Shown: piece after piece, positions 39,001-50,464 of the stretch
Numbering within the stretch: the first letter of the stretch is position 1
How the letters are laid out: each line of letters begins with the position of its first letter
Source: Paramecium tetraurelia
Lineage: Eukaryota > Ciliophora > Oligohymenophorea > Peniculida > Parameciidae
Assembly (NCBI RefSeq): GCF_000165425.1
Contig: NW_001799637.1
Coordinates: 62,001-126,000, forward strand
Direction: 5' to 3'
Length of the DNA stretch: 64,000 bases
Notes under the pieces: model-generated
Told to the model about the DNA's origin: nothing
Database searches by the model: none
What the model saw: only the letters and a program-made list of their open reading frames with translations
Made by a program: the position numbers and the translations under genes

Positions 39001-39782
39001 ATTCTGCTAACTAAAATTAGCTTTAAAACAAAATTGAGAATCTGAAGATATGGATAATTAGAATAACTCTTGGGAGGTAATTACATAAATATTAGGAGTT
39101 ATTGTAATTGGTATATCAAAATCAATAAATTGATTATTTAAGCTACTTAAATTTTGAAATGATGATGAAATTAATGAAAGTATCGAATAATCTTCAAAAT
39201 ATTAGGCATATACTATAAAATTATTTGTTCCATTAACAATTGATTATATTTTGGTTGACGTTGGCATAGATGATTATATTTAATAAGTAATTTTTGATTA
39301 TTTATCCATTAACTGAATTAAAAGGAATTCATTATTTTAATAACAATCTACTAAAATAGAAAAAATTTCAGATAAATTGATAGTAAAACAATTAAACGAA
39401 GAATCAATTATTTCGGATTCCCAGATTTTTTCTAAGATTTAATTCTTCCACTCATAAAATGTTACTTCATTTTCATAAGACAAAGTACTAAAGTGTGTAT
39501 TGTTTGATGAAATTGATTTAAATTCTATAATAATATACTTAATATTTTACCATCTCCTTGCATTTGAAATATTTCCTCACATTAATTCAGAACTTATACA
39601 TTTGGAACTTAAGGATCAATTTTGCACATTAATTAAGTATCGGCTACAATTGAATCAATATAGTATTTATAAATTTCTCCTTCTGTTGGGTACAATGAAA
39701 TTTCTTAGTTTTCTTAGAGTTAAAATTAAGGACTAAGACAGATCACTTAGATCACATTGATTACTAAGAAAATTATTTTCAT
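36015..39782 (-). CDS. Large single-pass membrane protein, family copy B, interrupted by assembly gap
   Basis: Same organisation as copy A: signal-like start MKIIFLVINVI, 26-nt intron at 39525-39550, then a long Asn/Ser/Tyr/Ile-rich ectodomain and a C-terminal membrane segment (WIYTLVSIIILLLLYFYL) with a short tail ending EVEQ. The N-terminal part I translated is free of frame breaks. Ns at 36742-36891 fall in the C-terminal third. Excluding Ns and intron, the copy is a few hundred bases shorter than copy A, so the real gap is probably longer than 150 bp. Sequence on the 5' side of the gap (36892-37245) looks identical to copy C by eye. Confidence 0.75.
36742..36891. other. Assembly gap (150 N)
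   Basis: Run of 150 undetermined bases inside family copy B. The flank at ~36718-36741 is unusually GC-rich for this genome. ORFs across it consist mostly of X and mean nothing. Confidence 0.99.
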
Positions 39783-40413
39783 CAAAATTTATTAATGAAA
39801 TTTAATATTGATTGTAAGTTTCTATTTATATTGAATTTGATAATTAGTTCTAATTCTTTTTGAAATTAATGCTTATTATTTACGCATCTAAGTATTTTTT
39901 ATGATAGAATAGTTGATAATTACATATTTGATTTGATTAAAATTTATATGAATATATAATTAATATTGACAAATCTATATTTAAGTTCACTATTATTTTT
40001 AATTTGTTTAACTAAAATAATACAATTAATGTGCTTTAAAATATTCTGTATTTTTTCTGTTTATTTAATTTATACATAGATGAATTCCTAGCCACACATA
40101 TTAATTCAATTTAATGTAATTGAAATATTTATAACAAGCCAACAATCCGTACATACATTATGCAGAATATTTAATTAAATTGCCAACTTAGACTTTATTT
40201 TACTATAATTTTATTATCAGTTATTGATGTAAACAATATAAATTATTCAGAAATGAAAAGTAATTATAAATTAATTTAAAGAATATGGAAAACTCTCTTA
40301 TGATACATATTTAAGATATTACGATTAATTTAGACATTATATTAAAGAATTTATTAATCAATTAATTTTATTAATACGTTGATTTTAATAACTATATCCA
40401 ATTAATATATTTT
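39783..40413. other. Intergenic region between divergent genes
   Basis: About 630 bp, very AT-rich, no coding frame recognised. Likely holds the promoters of copy B (minus) and of the coiled-coil gene at 40414 (plus). Confidence 0.5.
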
Positions 40414-41537
40414 ATGAATCATATAATTCAACAACCAAAGACAGCTCAAAAATCAAAGAAACCTTCTAAAGTCGCTTCGAAACACCCAGAAATTCAACCA
40501 AATAAAAATCTTGAAGAATTAAGAAATAAAGAATGGACTGTTGCGATCCAGAAGGAAATCGATTAATTTGAATAGGCTATCGTATATTATTTATTGATAT
40601 CATTAGCATGAAGTTGAAGCTCTGTTCAAAGAAGCTTCAATATCTTAACATTTAGTTAGTTTGGGAACTTTTAAATTGGTTTAGGATGAATATGAATTTG
40701 CAGCATTCAAACTACAACACTTGAGAGAGATGCTCGCAAAATACTCTGATGAACACTCCAAATACCATCAAATCAAATAGAAATTGAAGGTTTTGACAAA
40801 TAAGTAGGATAAAAGTGCTGAGGACAATGAAGCCATTTAAAAGATAACAAGGGATCAAGAAAATTTCAAATACACTATTACAAAAGAAAGAGAGAAGATT
40901 CAATTCCAATTTGGAGTTGCTTCAAGAGTTTTGATCCTCATTCAAGTCTACATTAAATTGAAGGATCAACATGAGAATTAATAAGAACTCTAAAAACACA
41001 GAGATTACATCTTGTAGAAGATCGATAAGATCAAGAAGACAGAAGAAAAGCATACTAAAAGGATTGAAAGACATTTCAATAGAATATAGGTAGAAGATCC
41101 TGATGCTCCTGAAGATATTGAAGTTGAAGAAGAACAGAGCGAAGAGGAATAAGATACTACTGGAAATAATACAGCAAGAGAGGACTTAATAAGTAAATTA
41201 TAGTATGTTATACCCTTTTAGAGTTGTGTGATGGTTTGATTTCTTACTTAACTAAGATTGAGAAAAAGGAAGGAGTAATAATTATAATATTATATAATAG
41301 GATTCATTCTTATAACACGATTTGGCAACTTTCCAATATTTTGATCAAATTAGAGTGGCAGCTCCATTTTATTCAAATTAAATAGATTTGGCTATTGATT
41401 TGATTAAAACTAAAAGGACATTTTATGAAAATGCACCTGATAGTGAATTTGTTAAAAAGGAAGTTCAATAAGTAGTCAAGAAATAAGAATAAAAGGTTGA
41501 TGTTACCAACGAGTAGGAATTTCCTAAGTTATCATGA
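40414..41537 (+). CDS. Coiled-coil/acidic protein, 347 aa
   Basis: Introns at 40582-40606, 41193-41221 and 41275-41300 give 348 codons. Starts MNHIIQQPKTAQKSKKPSK. A long helical region (EFAAFKLQHLREMLAKYSDE, FGVASRVLILIQVYIKLK) is followed by an acidic stretch (DPDAPEDIEVEEEQSEEEQD) and a second folded-looking part (DSFLQHDLATFQYFDQIRV). Ends KLS. No known domain. All three introns are required to keep the frame. Possibly RNA- or cytoskeleton-associated, but this is a guess. Confidence 0.7.
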
Positions 41538-42514
41538 GATTATTTTATAATCCTAAACAATCAGTCAGAATTCTTATAAAATCAGATCATATATATTATT
41601 ATGTTATTATTAATGGATCTACTTCAAAGAAGGACCATAGCGATGCTAATGACTGCTATACCAAATTTCATAATCAAATAACAAATCTAAAAGAAAAGAT
41701 GACCACAACATTTTTAAAAGTAATCTACTTTCAACATAATTATTATACCAGTTTAAAAATGTACAAAGATAACATTAAATCAACTTAGAGGAATCAACCT
41801 TTAAGAATTTATTTACAATAATCAAAAAAAGGTTGATTTTTTTCAAGCCATGTAACCAGAAGGAGGATAAATCTTTAATGCCTACATTTCGATTGTATTA
41901 TGATAGAAAGTAGTAATTATAGATTAAATATTAATGAGTGATTCATAAAGAATTTAGTAGTTTTTAGTTACCAGTTTTATTTTAAAATAGAGGTAGTTGA
42001 GATATAATTATATAGAATATAATCCAAATCTTTATAAAGTCAACAGGAGCAATCTATTGATGGTTGTTCGAGGTCGTGAAGAAGTCTTATGACCAACTTT
42101 TGGCAATAAGGTTATATTGATCAATGAAAACCTTGTAAATTTAGTGAATATCATTTATAGAAAGAAGTTTATTACGGCTTGATAATCGAAAATACGTCAT
42201 TGTAAAATTAAGAAGGAAAAGCTTTGAATAAAGATTCAATCACATAGAAGGGTTCAATATGATTAATATCAGAAATATATGAGTTCTCGATGAGAAAGGT
42301 ATTCTCATTGACTGAATATGAGTTATTAATTTTATTTATAATGAATATTCCATGATTATTGTTGAACTTTGTAATGAAAACATCATTAAATGTAATTTTT
42401 TCAAAGAACCTTTACTATTATTAATAAAATGCAAGAAATCTACACATATCAAGTAAGATCTATAATAAAATTATTTAGATTCTTAAGTAATGTAATGGAA
42501 AAGCAGTGATTTAG
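41538..42514. other. Intergenic or decayed sequence
   Basis: About 980 bp. A 100-residue frame from an ATG at 41534 overlaps the previous stop and is probably chance. Around 42080-42260 the plus strand has protein-like pieces (KPCKFSEYHLQKEVYYGL) interrupted by TGA, perhaps a relic. No complete gene. Confidence 0.35.
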
Positions 42515-43129
42515 ATGGACGAATCCTTATTGGATGTTATAAATACTCATTTAAAAATAAAACCATAACAAAAATAAAGAGAAGTGCCTTATTCAGTTAA
42601 GAAGTTGCACAATTTTTAAAGGCGTATAGTGCCCTTTTTCATGAATCAATTCATGCATTGGGCGGAAGAAATGGGATACAAACAGGTTGATGGGTATCTA
42701 AGAGCCATTCATAAGAAGAAGACTTCAAAGTAATAAAAGTTTGAATTGGGAGATCTCAAGAAATTATTCGGTGCTATCAATCCACGAACCAAGATCATCC
42801 AGATGGAGACTCAGAATAAATGGATTGATTTCTTGAGTACTCAGGCGGACATCTGTGTACTTCTTAACAACAAGATCAAAGATCAGTCAACTAAGTAACT
42901 CTATATCCAAGCAATTGAAAATTTGAAGGCTGAGTTGAAGAAAGAAATACCTTATGATAAATTCTTGAGTGTCCCAAAAAAGGAGGAATCATTTGATTCT
43001 CTATAGGAAGAATCATAGGAGTTAATCCTCAACGAAATATTTTCAAGTGATGAGGTTGAAGAGTATGCTCCAACTAATAAGGAAGACCCGTACTCCTATC
43101 TGAGTTGTGCTTATCGCAAATTTGATTGA
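42515..43129 (+). CDS. Unknown protein, 204 aa
   Basis: Single exon, 205 codons. Starts MDESLLDVINTHLKIKPQQK. Contains a well-folded looking segment (FFMNQFMHWAEEMGYKQVDG, FELGDLKKLFGAINPRTKII) and an acidic end (EIFSSDEVEEYAPTNKED). No signal or membrane segment. GC content is higher than in flanking DNA, supporting coding. Family not recognised. Confidence 0.65.
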
Positions 43130-43199
43130 CTTGTAATTTTTCAAATATTTTTATTCCTTCATTAATTTATATTTGAAACGTATTATATTTATATATTAA

Positions 43200-43703
43200 A
43201 TGGCGGATAGTAGAGAATTACAAAATAAAAAAATTATCTATTATCTATTAACTCAGGATTAGAAATTAAAGTTAATACATTTCACTTTATAGTTGGAGTA
43301 TCTAATACTTATAATTTGAAAATATTAAAGAAATAAATATCCTTATTTTATTGAGATATGTTGATTTAAGCGAAGTGAACTAATAAAGCTGGATTTAAAT
43401 TTGATTGGCATTGGATTAAACAGTTTTCTTCACATTCTTGAGTAAATAATGAGTTATATATCAACTCACAAAGAAAAAAATTAGAATGGAGGCAAAAAAT
43501 ATCATAAAAAGAAGAATAACAATAAAAAATATAAATAATCCTTAATGAGCCATAATTAGTGTATATAAAGTTAAATTGAACATGAAGATTAAGAATATTT
43601 TAAACTCCTGCAATTTCTCTTATGTCATAATAGGAACTTCAGCTGGATCATCAGGTCTTTTTTAAATAGTAATTAATTGGAAGTTGGAAATCTAATTACA
43701 TGA
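43200..43703 (+). CDS. Possible small gene with an internal TGA
   Basis: From ATG 43200 the frame meets TGA twice before the end. The first can be removed by a 33-nt GT-AG intron near 43289-43321. The second, in IEIC-TGA-FKRSEL, has no evident intron. Downstream of it the frame is convincingly coding (LDLNLIGIGLNSFLHILEQ, then Lys/Asn-rich, then YFKLLQFLLCHNRNFSWIIR) up to TGA 43701-43703. Could be a pseudogene, a gene with an unrecognised very short intron, a sequence error, or a UGA recoding event; the last is least likely. Confidence 0.35.
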
Positions 43704-43807
43704 GTATCCCACATAAATAGACAAAAGAGAATCAAACTATTAAATAATTAAATGGTCAATATATAAAGCAGAATGTAAACAAATAAACACAGTTTTAGTT
43801 GATAAAT

Positions 43808-45166
43808 TCATTCTGTATTTTATAACAATTAAATTATCTTATCCTTATATATTCTTTCTTATGCCAACCACTAATCTTCTTTCTCTTGCATTTATTATTC
43901 TAATCTCACAATTTAACTTTTCAATTAATCGATTATGTTGACATTAGCATTCTTCTCTAACTCTAATAGTTAATTGGATAATTCTTTAATGATTTAATTT
44001 TTCTTGTCAATAGTTTTCTCATACTATTCTTGATTCGACGTAGTGGATTGATTGAGAGCATTGTCATTAATTTACTTATAACCAGATTGAGATCTCTGAT
44101 TCATTTTTTTTAACTGTTCACTCTATTATCTGATAATGACAGTAAGATGTTAATTTTCATCCTGGACTTTGTTAAATTTATCTTCAAGTTCTGCACACTT
44201 TTATTTCCATAGTTAGATTTCTGAATCTTGTGAACTAACGTCAAAATTATTGAATGTGGAATCATCGAAAATCTTCTTAAACTTTCCATCAGATCTGATA
44301 TGAATGTCTAATTGCTCAATTTATTTTTCCAATTCAGCCTCTTATTAAGAGAGAAGATCAGTGATTTCTTTGAAGTTATCATACTCCTAAGGAGGTGGTG
44401 GTGATGGTGGTTAAACTATTTATTGCTACTTTTGTTATTGAAATTTTTCACCCAATTGCACAAACTTTTAAGTGAGATTATCCTATTATGTCTGCTAATG
44501 ATGTTATTGTTATTTGAATGAGGATTGTGAAACAGTTGATTCGGCTGGTTATTCATTGGCTTTACTTACGATAATGGCAGTCTTAAACTCCTTGGGTGGA
44601 GATTGACTACGTGCTCTGGTTGTTCTGGAGTCTATCTTCCTAGTGCTGGATGTTCGTGCTGTCTGAGGTGCAGGTCCAATAACTGGAGCAGGAACGTCTG
44701 CGATTGGGAATTCTTGAGACTCGTATATTGAATCCTTAATCACTTTGAAGAGTAGGGCAGCTCTTTTATCTGTTGTGGAAGTGAGTGGTTTTTTCTGTTT
44801 TTAATCTTGAGGTGCTCCACCGTCGAGAAAGTAGGCTAGATTGATTACACAGTCACCAAGCAATTGATTGCCAGCCAAATAGAAAAGGAATTTGATCTAA
44901 TTAGACAAGGAGTATATTACATTATAGTCTGCATAGATTCCATCCTTTTTGGTCATGCGTTATTGAAACTCGACAACTTGATCAATGGGAAGACGACAAA
45001 TAGTCATGGTGCGTTCAGGATTCTTGATTTGTAATTTGGTAACAACTTATTGAGCAGCAGCCGTACTGCGTTTCAATAAGATGGTTAATTCGTATTGCTA
45101 TTGATCTGATTTGGAACTGAATTCTAGATATTAGAGTATGAATTTGAAATGCTTTACTTAATTCAT
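43808..45166 (-). CDS. C2-like domain plus coiled-coil protein, 452 aa
   Basis: Single exon, 453 codons. Residues ~1-160 look like an N-terminal C2-type beta sandwich: KHFKFILQYLEF, RTMTICRLPIDQVVEF, then YSLSNQIKFLFYLAGNQLLG and a hydrophobic strand before a conserved ALLFKVI. A Pro/Ser linker (PIADVPAPVIGPAPQ and following) leads to a Gln-rich region and a C-terminal coiled coil (ELEDKFNKVQDENQHLTVII). This NT-C2 plus coiled-coil layout occurs in basal-body and cytoskeletal proteins. The start codon is only 11 bp from the divergent NAP1 start, which makes the N terminus slightly uncertain. Confidence 0.7.
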
Positions 45167-45177
45167 TATAAATTTTA

Positions 45178-46252
45178 ATGAGTGATCACGAGAACTCAAA
45201 TATTGACGAAGTCATAGCTAAGATAAAAACTCTGCCTCTTGCTTAAAGAGTCCATGCAGTAGCTCTATTCCATAGTCTCAAACGAAAATAAAAATATGAT
45301 GAAGAGTTATAGGAAGAAATTAACAAAGTCACCAATTAATATGATCGACTCAATTTACCAATATACGAACAGGTAATTGAAAAAGTTAAATTTGAAAGCA
45401 AAATGAAATCATATTGGGATAGAGAATTCCAAATGGAGTCGAATTAGCTGATTTGGCAAAATATGTAAATGACACTGAAACACAAGAAGTCAATGAAAAG
45501 AATGTCGCAGAACCTTTGTCAGAATATTGGTACAAAGTACTTAAAAACTCAACTTTGATATGTAACATTACAATATTAAGTTTTAAGCTGAAGTTTGTCA
45601 TGATAACGAGAAGGATTGGGAAGTGTTGAAATTTCTTCAGAAAGTTGAATTGGAACATGAGGAGAACAATAACAATTTCACTGTTAAATTGAGATTCTTA
45701 CCCAATGAATATTTCACTAATGATGTACTCAAGAAGAGATTCATTTTTGAAAAGAATGAAGACACTCCAGTAAAGAGTGAATCTACTCACATTAATTGGA
45801 AGGAAGGAAAAAACATAACTTAAAAGAAGGTTTCGAAGAAGTAGAAGAACAAGAAAACTGGAGCTTCAAGAAACGTGGACAAAGTGGTCGATGCAGACAG
45901 TTTCTTCAATTTCTTTAAAGACTTTGATCTCACCAATCAGAAGGAATTGGATGAAGAGGAATTATAGAAGTAGGAAGATTTAATGAATGAACACTTTGAT
46001 ATTGCCACAGAATTCTTAGATTCTATCGTTCCTAGTTCTTTGGAGTTGTATTTGGGATTGCAACCAGAAATTGATGGAATGGATGAGGATGATGAGGAAG
46101 ATGATGATGACAATGATGAGGATACAGATGACGAGGATGATAAAAAGAAATCGGTATGAATCTTATATGAGTTTTAGAAAAGAAAGAAGTCGAGTGGCAG
46201 TAAAGGAGGCGATAATAAAAAAGCAGAGAAACCAGAATGCAAATAATAATGA
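45178..46252 (+). CDS. NAP1: Nucleosome assembly protein 1 (NAP1) family histone chaperone
   Basis: NAP1 binds H2A-H2B and shuttles histones. Introns at 45373-45398, 45562-45587 and 46154-46177 give 332 residues. Visible features are RVHAVALFHSLKRKQ with a dimerisation helix, IILGQRIPNGVELADLAKYV, EYWYKVLKNS, DWEVLKFLQKVELEH, FTVKLRFLPNEYFTNDVLKK and SFFNFFKDFD, all in NAP-family order, followed by a long Asp/Glu tail. The last intron brings in a basic exon ending KPECKQQ, matching the conserved CaaX-like end (farnesylation signal) of NAP1 proteins; the two Gln are TAA TAA before TGA. Without that intron the protein would stop early, so the end supports both the splice site and the genetic code. 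Confidence 0.93.
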
Positions 46253-46304
46253 AATAAATACATATTAATTAAAACAATCCTCTATTTCATGTTAATTAAT
46301 AATT

Positions 46305-47463
46305 ATGCAAGGTTTATTGTAGCCATCTCAACAAACTCTTTTGGTGCGATCACCAACTGAAGGCTCATTAAAGAGCTACAGCAGATATGAGAGTAAGGGA
46401 AAGAAAAGAATTGTTTACAAAAACAACAAAGGCGAAATAGTTGAGCCTCAAGAAAAATTGGCTAAATCCCAACATTCTCATTAATCTTAACCTGCTCATT
46501 CAGTAAAATCTCGAACTATTACTCCTACTCCTTCAGAAAATGTGAAATTATAAACTAACACCATTTTCGACTTAGTGCCAATTGACGATCCCCTTTGGTT
46601 GGAGTTGATTCCGCCTGAAATTCAATCGGATCCAAACTTCAACCTCGAGAAATTGATTATGGATAATCAAGAGTATTTCGTTAATCTCCTTGGCTTGTAC
46701 ATGCAAGAGAGACAATAAAACAGAATACAAGAACTAAAGGTGTCTCTGCCCTAGAAAAAGCAGACTACCTATGACCAAGTCTATAAGAAACTTAATGCCC
46801 TTGATCAATAACAGTTCAACATTAAGATGTATGATTAAGTGCCAGTTGCCTAATCTCTTCAGTTACAAACGCAATACGAAGTTTACATTTTTATAAATAT
46901 CTAGACTTCATATCGTACTCCCAAAATTAACCCTCAGGACAATTGCAAACCCTCCTATACTAGGGACAAGGCTGAGATGCTCACTCTCACAAGCTATAAG
47001 CAAAATTACATCAATTGGAAACCAACTCTTACAGATAGGATGGGACCTAAAAGAGGATAAAGCACCGGAGCCCTGCCCTTCATTGGCAAGACCTCCTATT
47101 AAGAGAACTATCGGATTAACAATTTCGAACCTATGGAATCCGCCAAAAAGAAGTCCCTGTATTGAATATTAGCAATATTTCAGAGGTCCTTTTGCTTCGG
47201 GCAGCTCCATGATCTTCAAAGAAGCCTTATCTAAAATCCACTATCCAGGTTATTAGATAGAAGAATTACAACCCATTAAAAAATACAGCACTCATCAATA
47301 AGGAAATGGGTCTTATGATGGATAATTCAAAACCACTTTTAAAAAGTAACTTTCCAATTTTGAAATTAGTTCATTTGCCTATAAAGTACCAGAACCGATT
47401 GTGCAGGATAGATATTGGAAACAGAAGTTGATACAAAAGATCTTGGATAAGAAATAAAATTGA
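46305..47463 (+). CDS. SAXO/FAM154-like axonemal microtubule protein, 377 aa
   Basis: One intron (47159-47183) gives 378 codons. The second half has repeated units resembling the Mn modules of stabiliser of axonemal microtubules proteins: TSYRTPKINP, LTLTSYKQNYINWKP, LPFIGKTSYQENYRI and GSYDGQFKTTFKKQ, each with a Thr/Ser-x-Tyr core and a Pro-rich linker. Such proteins sit inside or on doublet microtubules of cilia. The N-terminal half contains Pro/Ser-rich sequence and VPIDDPLWLELIPPEIQ. Repeats are divergent, so family membership is likely rather than sure. Confidence 0.65.
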
Positions 47464-47496
47464 TATTGACTTAGTTTTATAAATATATTAAAAAAT

Positions 47497-48830
47497 ATGA
47501 CGGATTTAGGAATAGCAATTGAGCGTATGGAATAACTCAAAGAATCTATAGACATTGTAAAATACAGTAGTTATTTTAGGGATACCTATGTATCTGTGCT
47601 GCATTCGTATTATTGATGCAAGTTGGATTTGCATTCCTTGAAGGTGGATGTCTTAGGTATAAGGACATGCAAAGTATAATGCTCAAAATATTTATGAACA
47701 CCTGTGTTACTGTTGTAATTTGGTGGCTTGTTGGCTATGGAATTGCTTTTGGAAGAGATTCAAAAGAATTCGTTGGATCATCTGTTTATGTGGGATTCGA
47801 TATGAAAAATTCTAAACATTTGGCAGAGTTTGCATTTCAGACAGCTGTAGCTTCTGCTGCCACCAGCATAGTTTCAGGAGGTGCTGCTGGTCGTATGACT
47901 TACATTGGATACTTTATATTATCAGTCGTGTTTTCTTCAGTTATATACCCATTCTGTGCTCATTGGGGATTTGGAAATGGGTGGTTAATGAAACTAGGGT
48001 ATCATGATTATGCTGGCAGTGGTACCATTCATGCTTCAGCTGGTATGGGTGCTTTAATGACAACCATGCTGTTAAAACCAAGAAATTAAAGGTTTAATCC
48101 AAAATATGCAGAACACTTTGAACCGAATAACCCAATTTATATCACTTTAGCATGTCTTTCTTTATGGGTCTGTTGGTGCTTCTTCAATGGTGGATCCTCA
48201 TTAGGTATTGCCAATGGAGCTAGTGTTTTTATGAGTCGTGCTATTATGAATACCTTCATCGCTGGAGCCTCAGGAGCTTTAACAGTTTTCTTTATTTTCT
48301 ATTTAATGAACATCGATCAAGGTAATAAATATTCCTTAGTCATGATTTGTAACGGCAATCTTGCTGGATTAGTAGCCATCACTGGGTAATCTGATATTCT
48401 TATCTATTAGACCTTGCGATAATGTTGATGCATGGGCTGCTTTTGTTATTGGAATACTTGGAGGTATGATGATGGTCTTCGCCAATAGAGTCCTATTCAA
48501 TCTATAGATAGATGATCCTGTTGATGCTATTTCAATTCACTTTGTAGATATTTCTATCCTATTCAGGCATGTGGAATGTTGGGAGCCAATTTGGTATCTT
48601 GGTTTGACATGGATACAGGAATTGTCTATGGAAAAGGAGGCTATTAATTCGCTGTTTAAATGCTGGGATCCTTCATATATATTGGATGGTCTGCTCTCAT
48701 TCATTTGATAACTCTTCTATTTATTGATAAAATAGGATTCTTGAGAGTAACATTGGAAGAAGAACATGAGGGATTAGACCCTGCTACCATGGGATGCTGT
48801 GCTTATGAAATGGTTGAATTATAATAATGA
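47497..48830 (+). CDS. Ammonium transporter (AMT/MEP family), 420 aa
   Basis: Introns at 47557-47579, 48386-48410 and 48544-48566 give 421 codons. The protein has about eleven membrane segments. It carries the early motif VLLMQVGFAFLEGG, the pore segment DYAGSGTIHASAG with the Asp and first pore His, and AISIHFACGMLGA with the second pore His. The twin-His pair expected for electrogenic ammonium conduction is therefore intact. The cytosolic C-terminal tail is short (EEEHEGLDPATMGCCAYEMV) and keeps the GLDxxxHG-like regulatory helix only partly: the HG is absent and a Cys pair follows. It probably imports ammonium at the plasma membrane or contractile-vacuole system. Confidence 0.95.
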
Positions 48831-49777
48831 TATCAGGATTTTCTTAAATTTAATTTACATTCTGACATTATGCAACTTATGGGGATACATGTTTGTAATC
48901 TTTTCATTTAATTATGACGTAAATCTCTCTAAGTAATTTTATGATATTTTAAAGACCTTAAGCAAAGTTATTAACAATTTTGGTTAATTTATTTAAATTA
49001 TTTCTCTTTGTTTTTCAAATTATCAAAAAATAATATGTTAAAATTCTGAAAAAAAAGATTGAATAACTGTGCCTTTTTCGATTTACAATTATTGTTATAT
49101 TTATAAAACGTAAAGTTTCTAATAATATTGATATAATTGCATCTTCTAAAGAATAATTGATCGCATTCTATGCAGATATACATTTTCTTCGTTATCCCAA
49201 AGTTCTTTAGATAAAAATCAATAGTCTGTCCAAACTCTTATGTAAATGAATTTTTCCGAAAATATTATATAAACCTACCTATACATATTACAAAAAAAAA
49301 TGCATCCTTAATTTACAAATTGTAAGGTTCATATAGATTTTTTGGATTTTAACTCTATAATTAGGAGATTAATTATGCACTATTTTTTTGCAAAAAACAC
49401 TAAATATGGATGTATATCACTATTGTCGTTATTATAGATTTGTTATAAAACTTAAAATTATTAAGTATTTAAAGAAATGAAATAATATTTAGTGTCATGT
49501 TGAATTTAGCCTTAAAAGATGGAGACTCATGCATAAGAGTAAAGTAAGACGAATGTAATTATAATTCATCTTTGGAAATGCGATTGAACTTAGAAATTTA
49601 TTTTAATCAAAAATGACTTCGAGTTAGAGCTATTCACAATAAACTTGGAAATGATGAGTGTAGAATAAATTAATGATTATTGAAAATAGATTTCTACAGA
49701 AATGATGAAAAATTTGGGTGATAAATATATTTATTAACAATAAGCAGTATATAAATTAATAAATAAATTTCATTGAG
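48831..49777. other. Intergenic region, nothing recognised
   Basis: About 950 bp of AT-rich DNA. A frame from an ATG near 49498 runs ~40 codons before TGA and shows no homology I recognise. No RNA gene seen. Confidence 0.45.
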
Positions 49778-50137
49778 ATGGTTTAATACGTAATAACTTC
49801 AGAGGATATTCACAGAAGAAAGGATAATGATGCTTATTTCAGACTGAATTACCTTTATTAGGCATCGCTCTTGTTTTCTGAATCAAATATTGAGTATGCA
49901 AAATTAATGAAGGAATAAATGTAAAAGGTAGCTGAGAAGGTACCAATTAGAATGACTCCATCAATAAAGCACACTCATTGTAAGAAATGCTAAAGTCCAA
50001 TTATTTTTGGAGAAGTGAAATTTAAAAAAATTTGCAAAAAATTATTTATTATCAAGAATTGTTCCAAATGTAAATATTAGAGAAAAATATTTGTCAAGAA
50101 AATAAAGGGTTTTGAATTGCTTCAGAAATAGATTTGA
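49778..50137 (+). CDS. RNase P/MRP protein subunit, Rpr2/Rpp21 family, 119 aa
   Basis: Rpr2/Rpp21 subunits bind zinc and help the RNase P ribonucleoprotein process pre-tRNA 5' ends. This single-exon protein has the family layout: an N-terminal helical part (YFRLNYLYQASLLFSESN) followed by MTPSIKHTHCKKCQSPIIFG and, later, NCSKCKYQRKIFVKK. The C-x2-C ... C-x2-C tetrad is complete, and the basic stretch after the second pair is typical. The length fits the family. Assignment rests on this arrangement and is likely. Confidence 0.75.
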
Positions 50138-50464
50138 TATATATTAATTGTGTTAAAATAGGGCTTTATTGTATCGATATAAATTTAATAATTAGAAATT
50201 TAAGATAAATAGCATATGATGAAAGAATTCTAAAATACAATGAAGAATTAATATGAACAAATAAATTAAAATATCCCTAAATTTTAAATTTATTAAGGTA
50301 TATATTCTAATAATACAAAAAAATGATTATATTATGTATAATTAAATTTCTTGGGTTGCTGTTGCCAGATGCACATGGATTCCCTAAATTAATGAGACCG
50401 AATAGAGTAGCTAATAAAGATAATTTAATCAATAAAATTATATTTATTTATTAGCTCTTTAAAT
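50138..50464. other. Intergenic region
   Basis: About 330 bp, AT-rich, no coding frame; upstream region of the kinase gene. Confidence 0.5.

Noticed and set aside
39500-39736. Plus-strand ORF starting MFDEIDLNSI
   Set aside because: Antisense to the first exons of family copy B, which match copies A and C.
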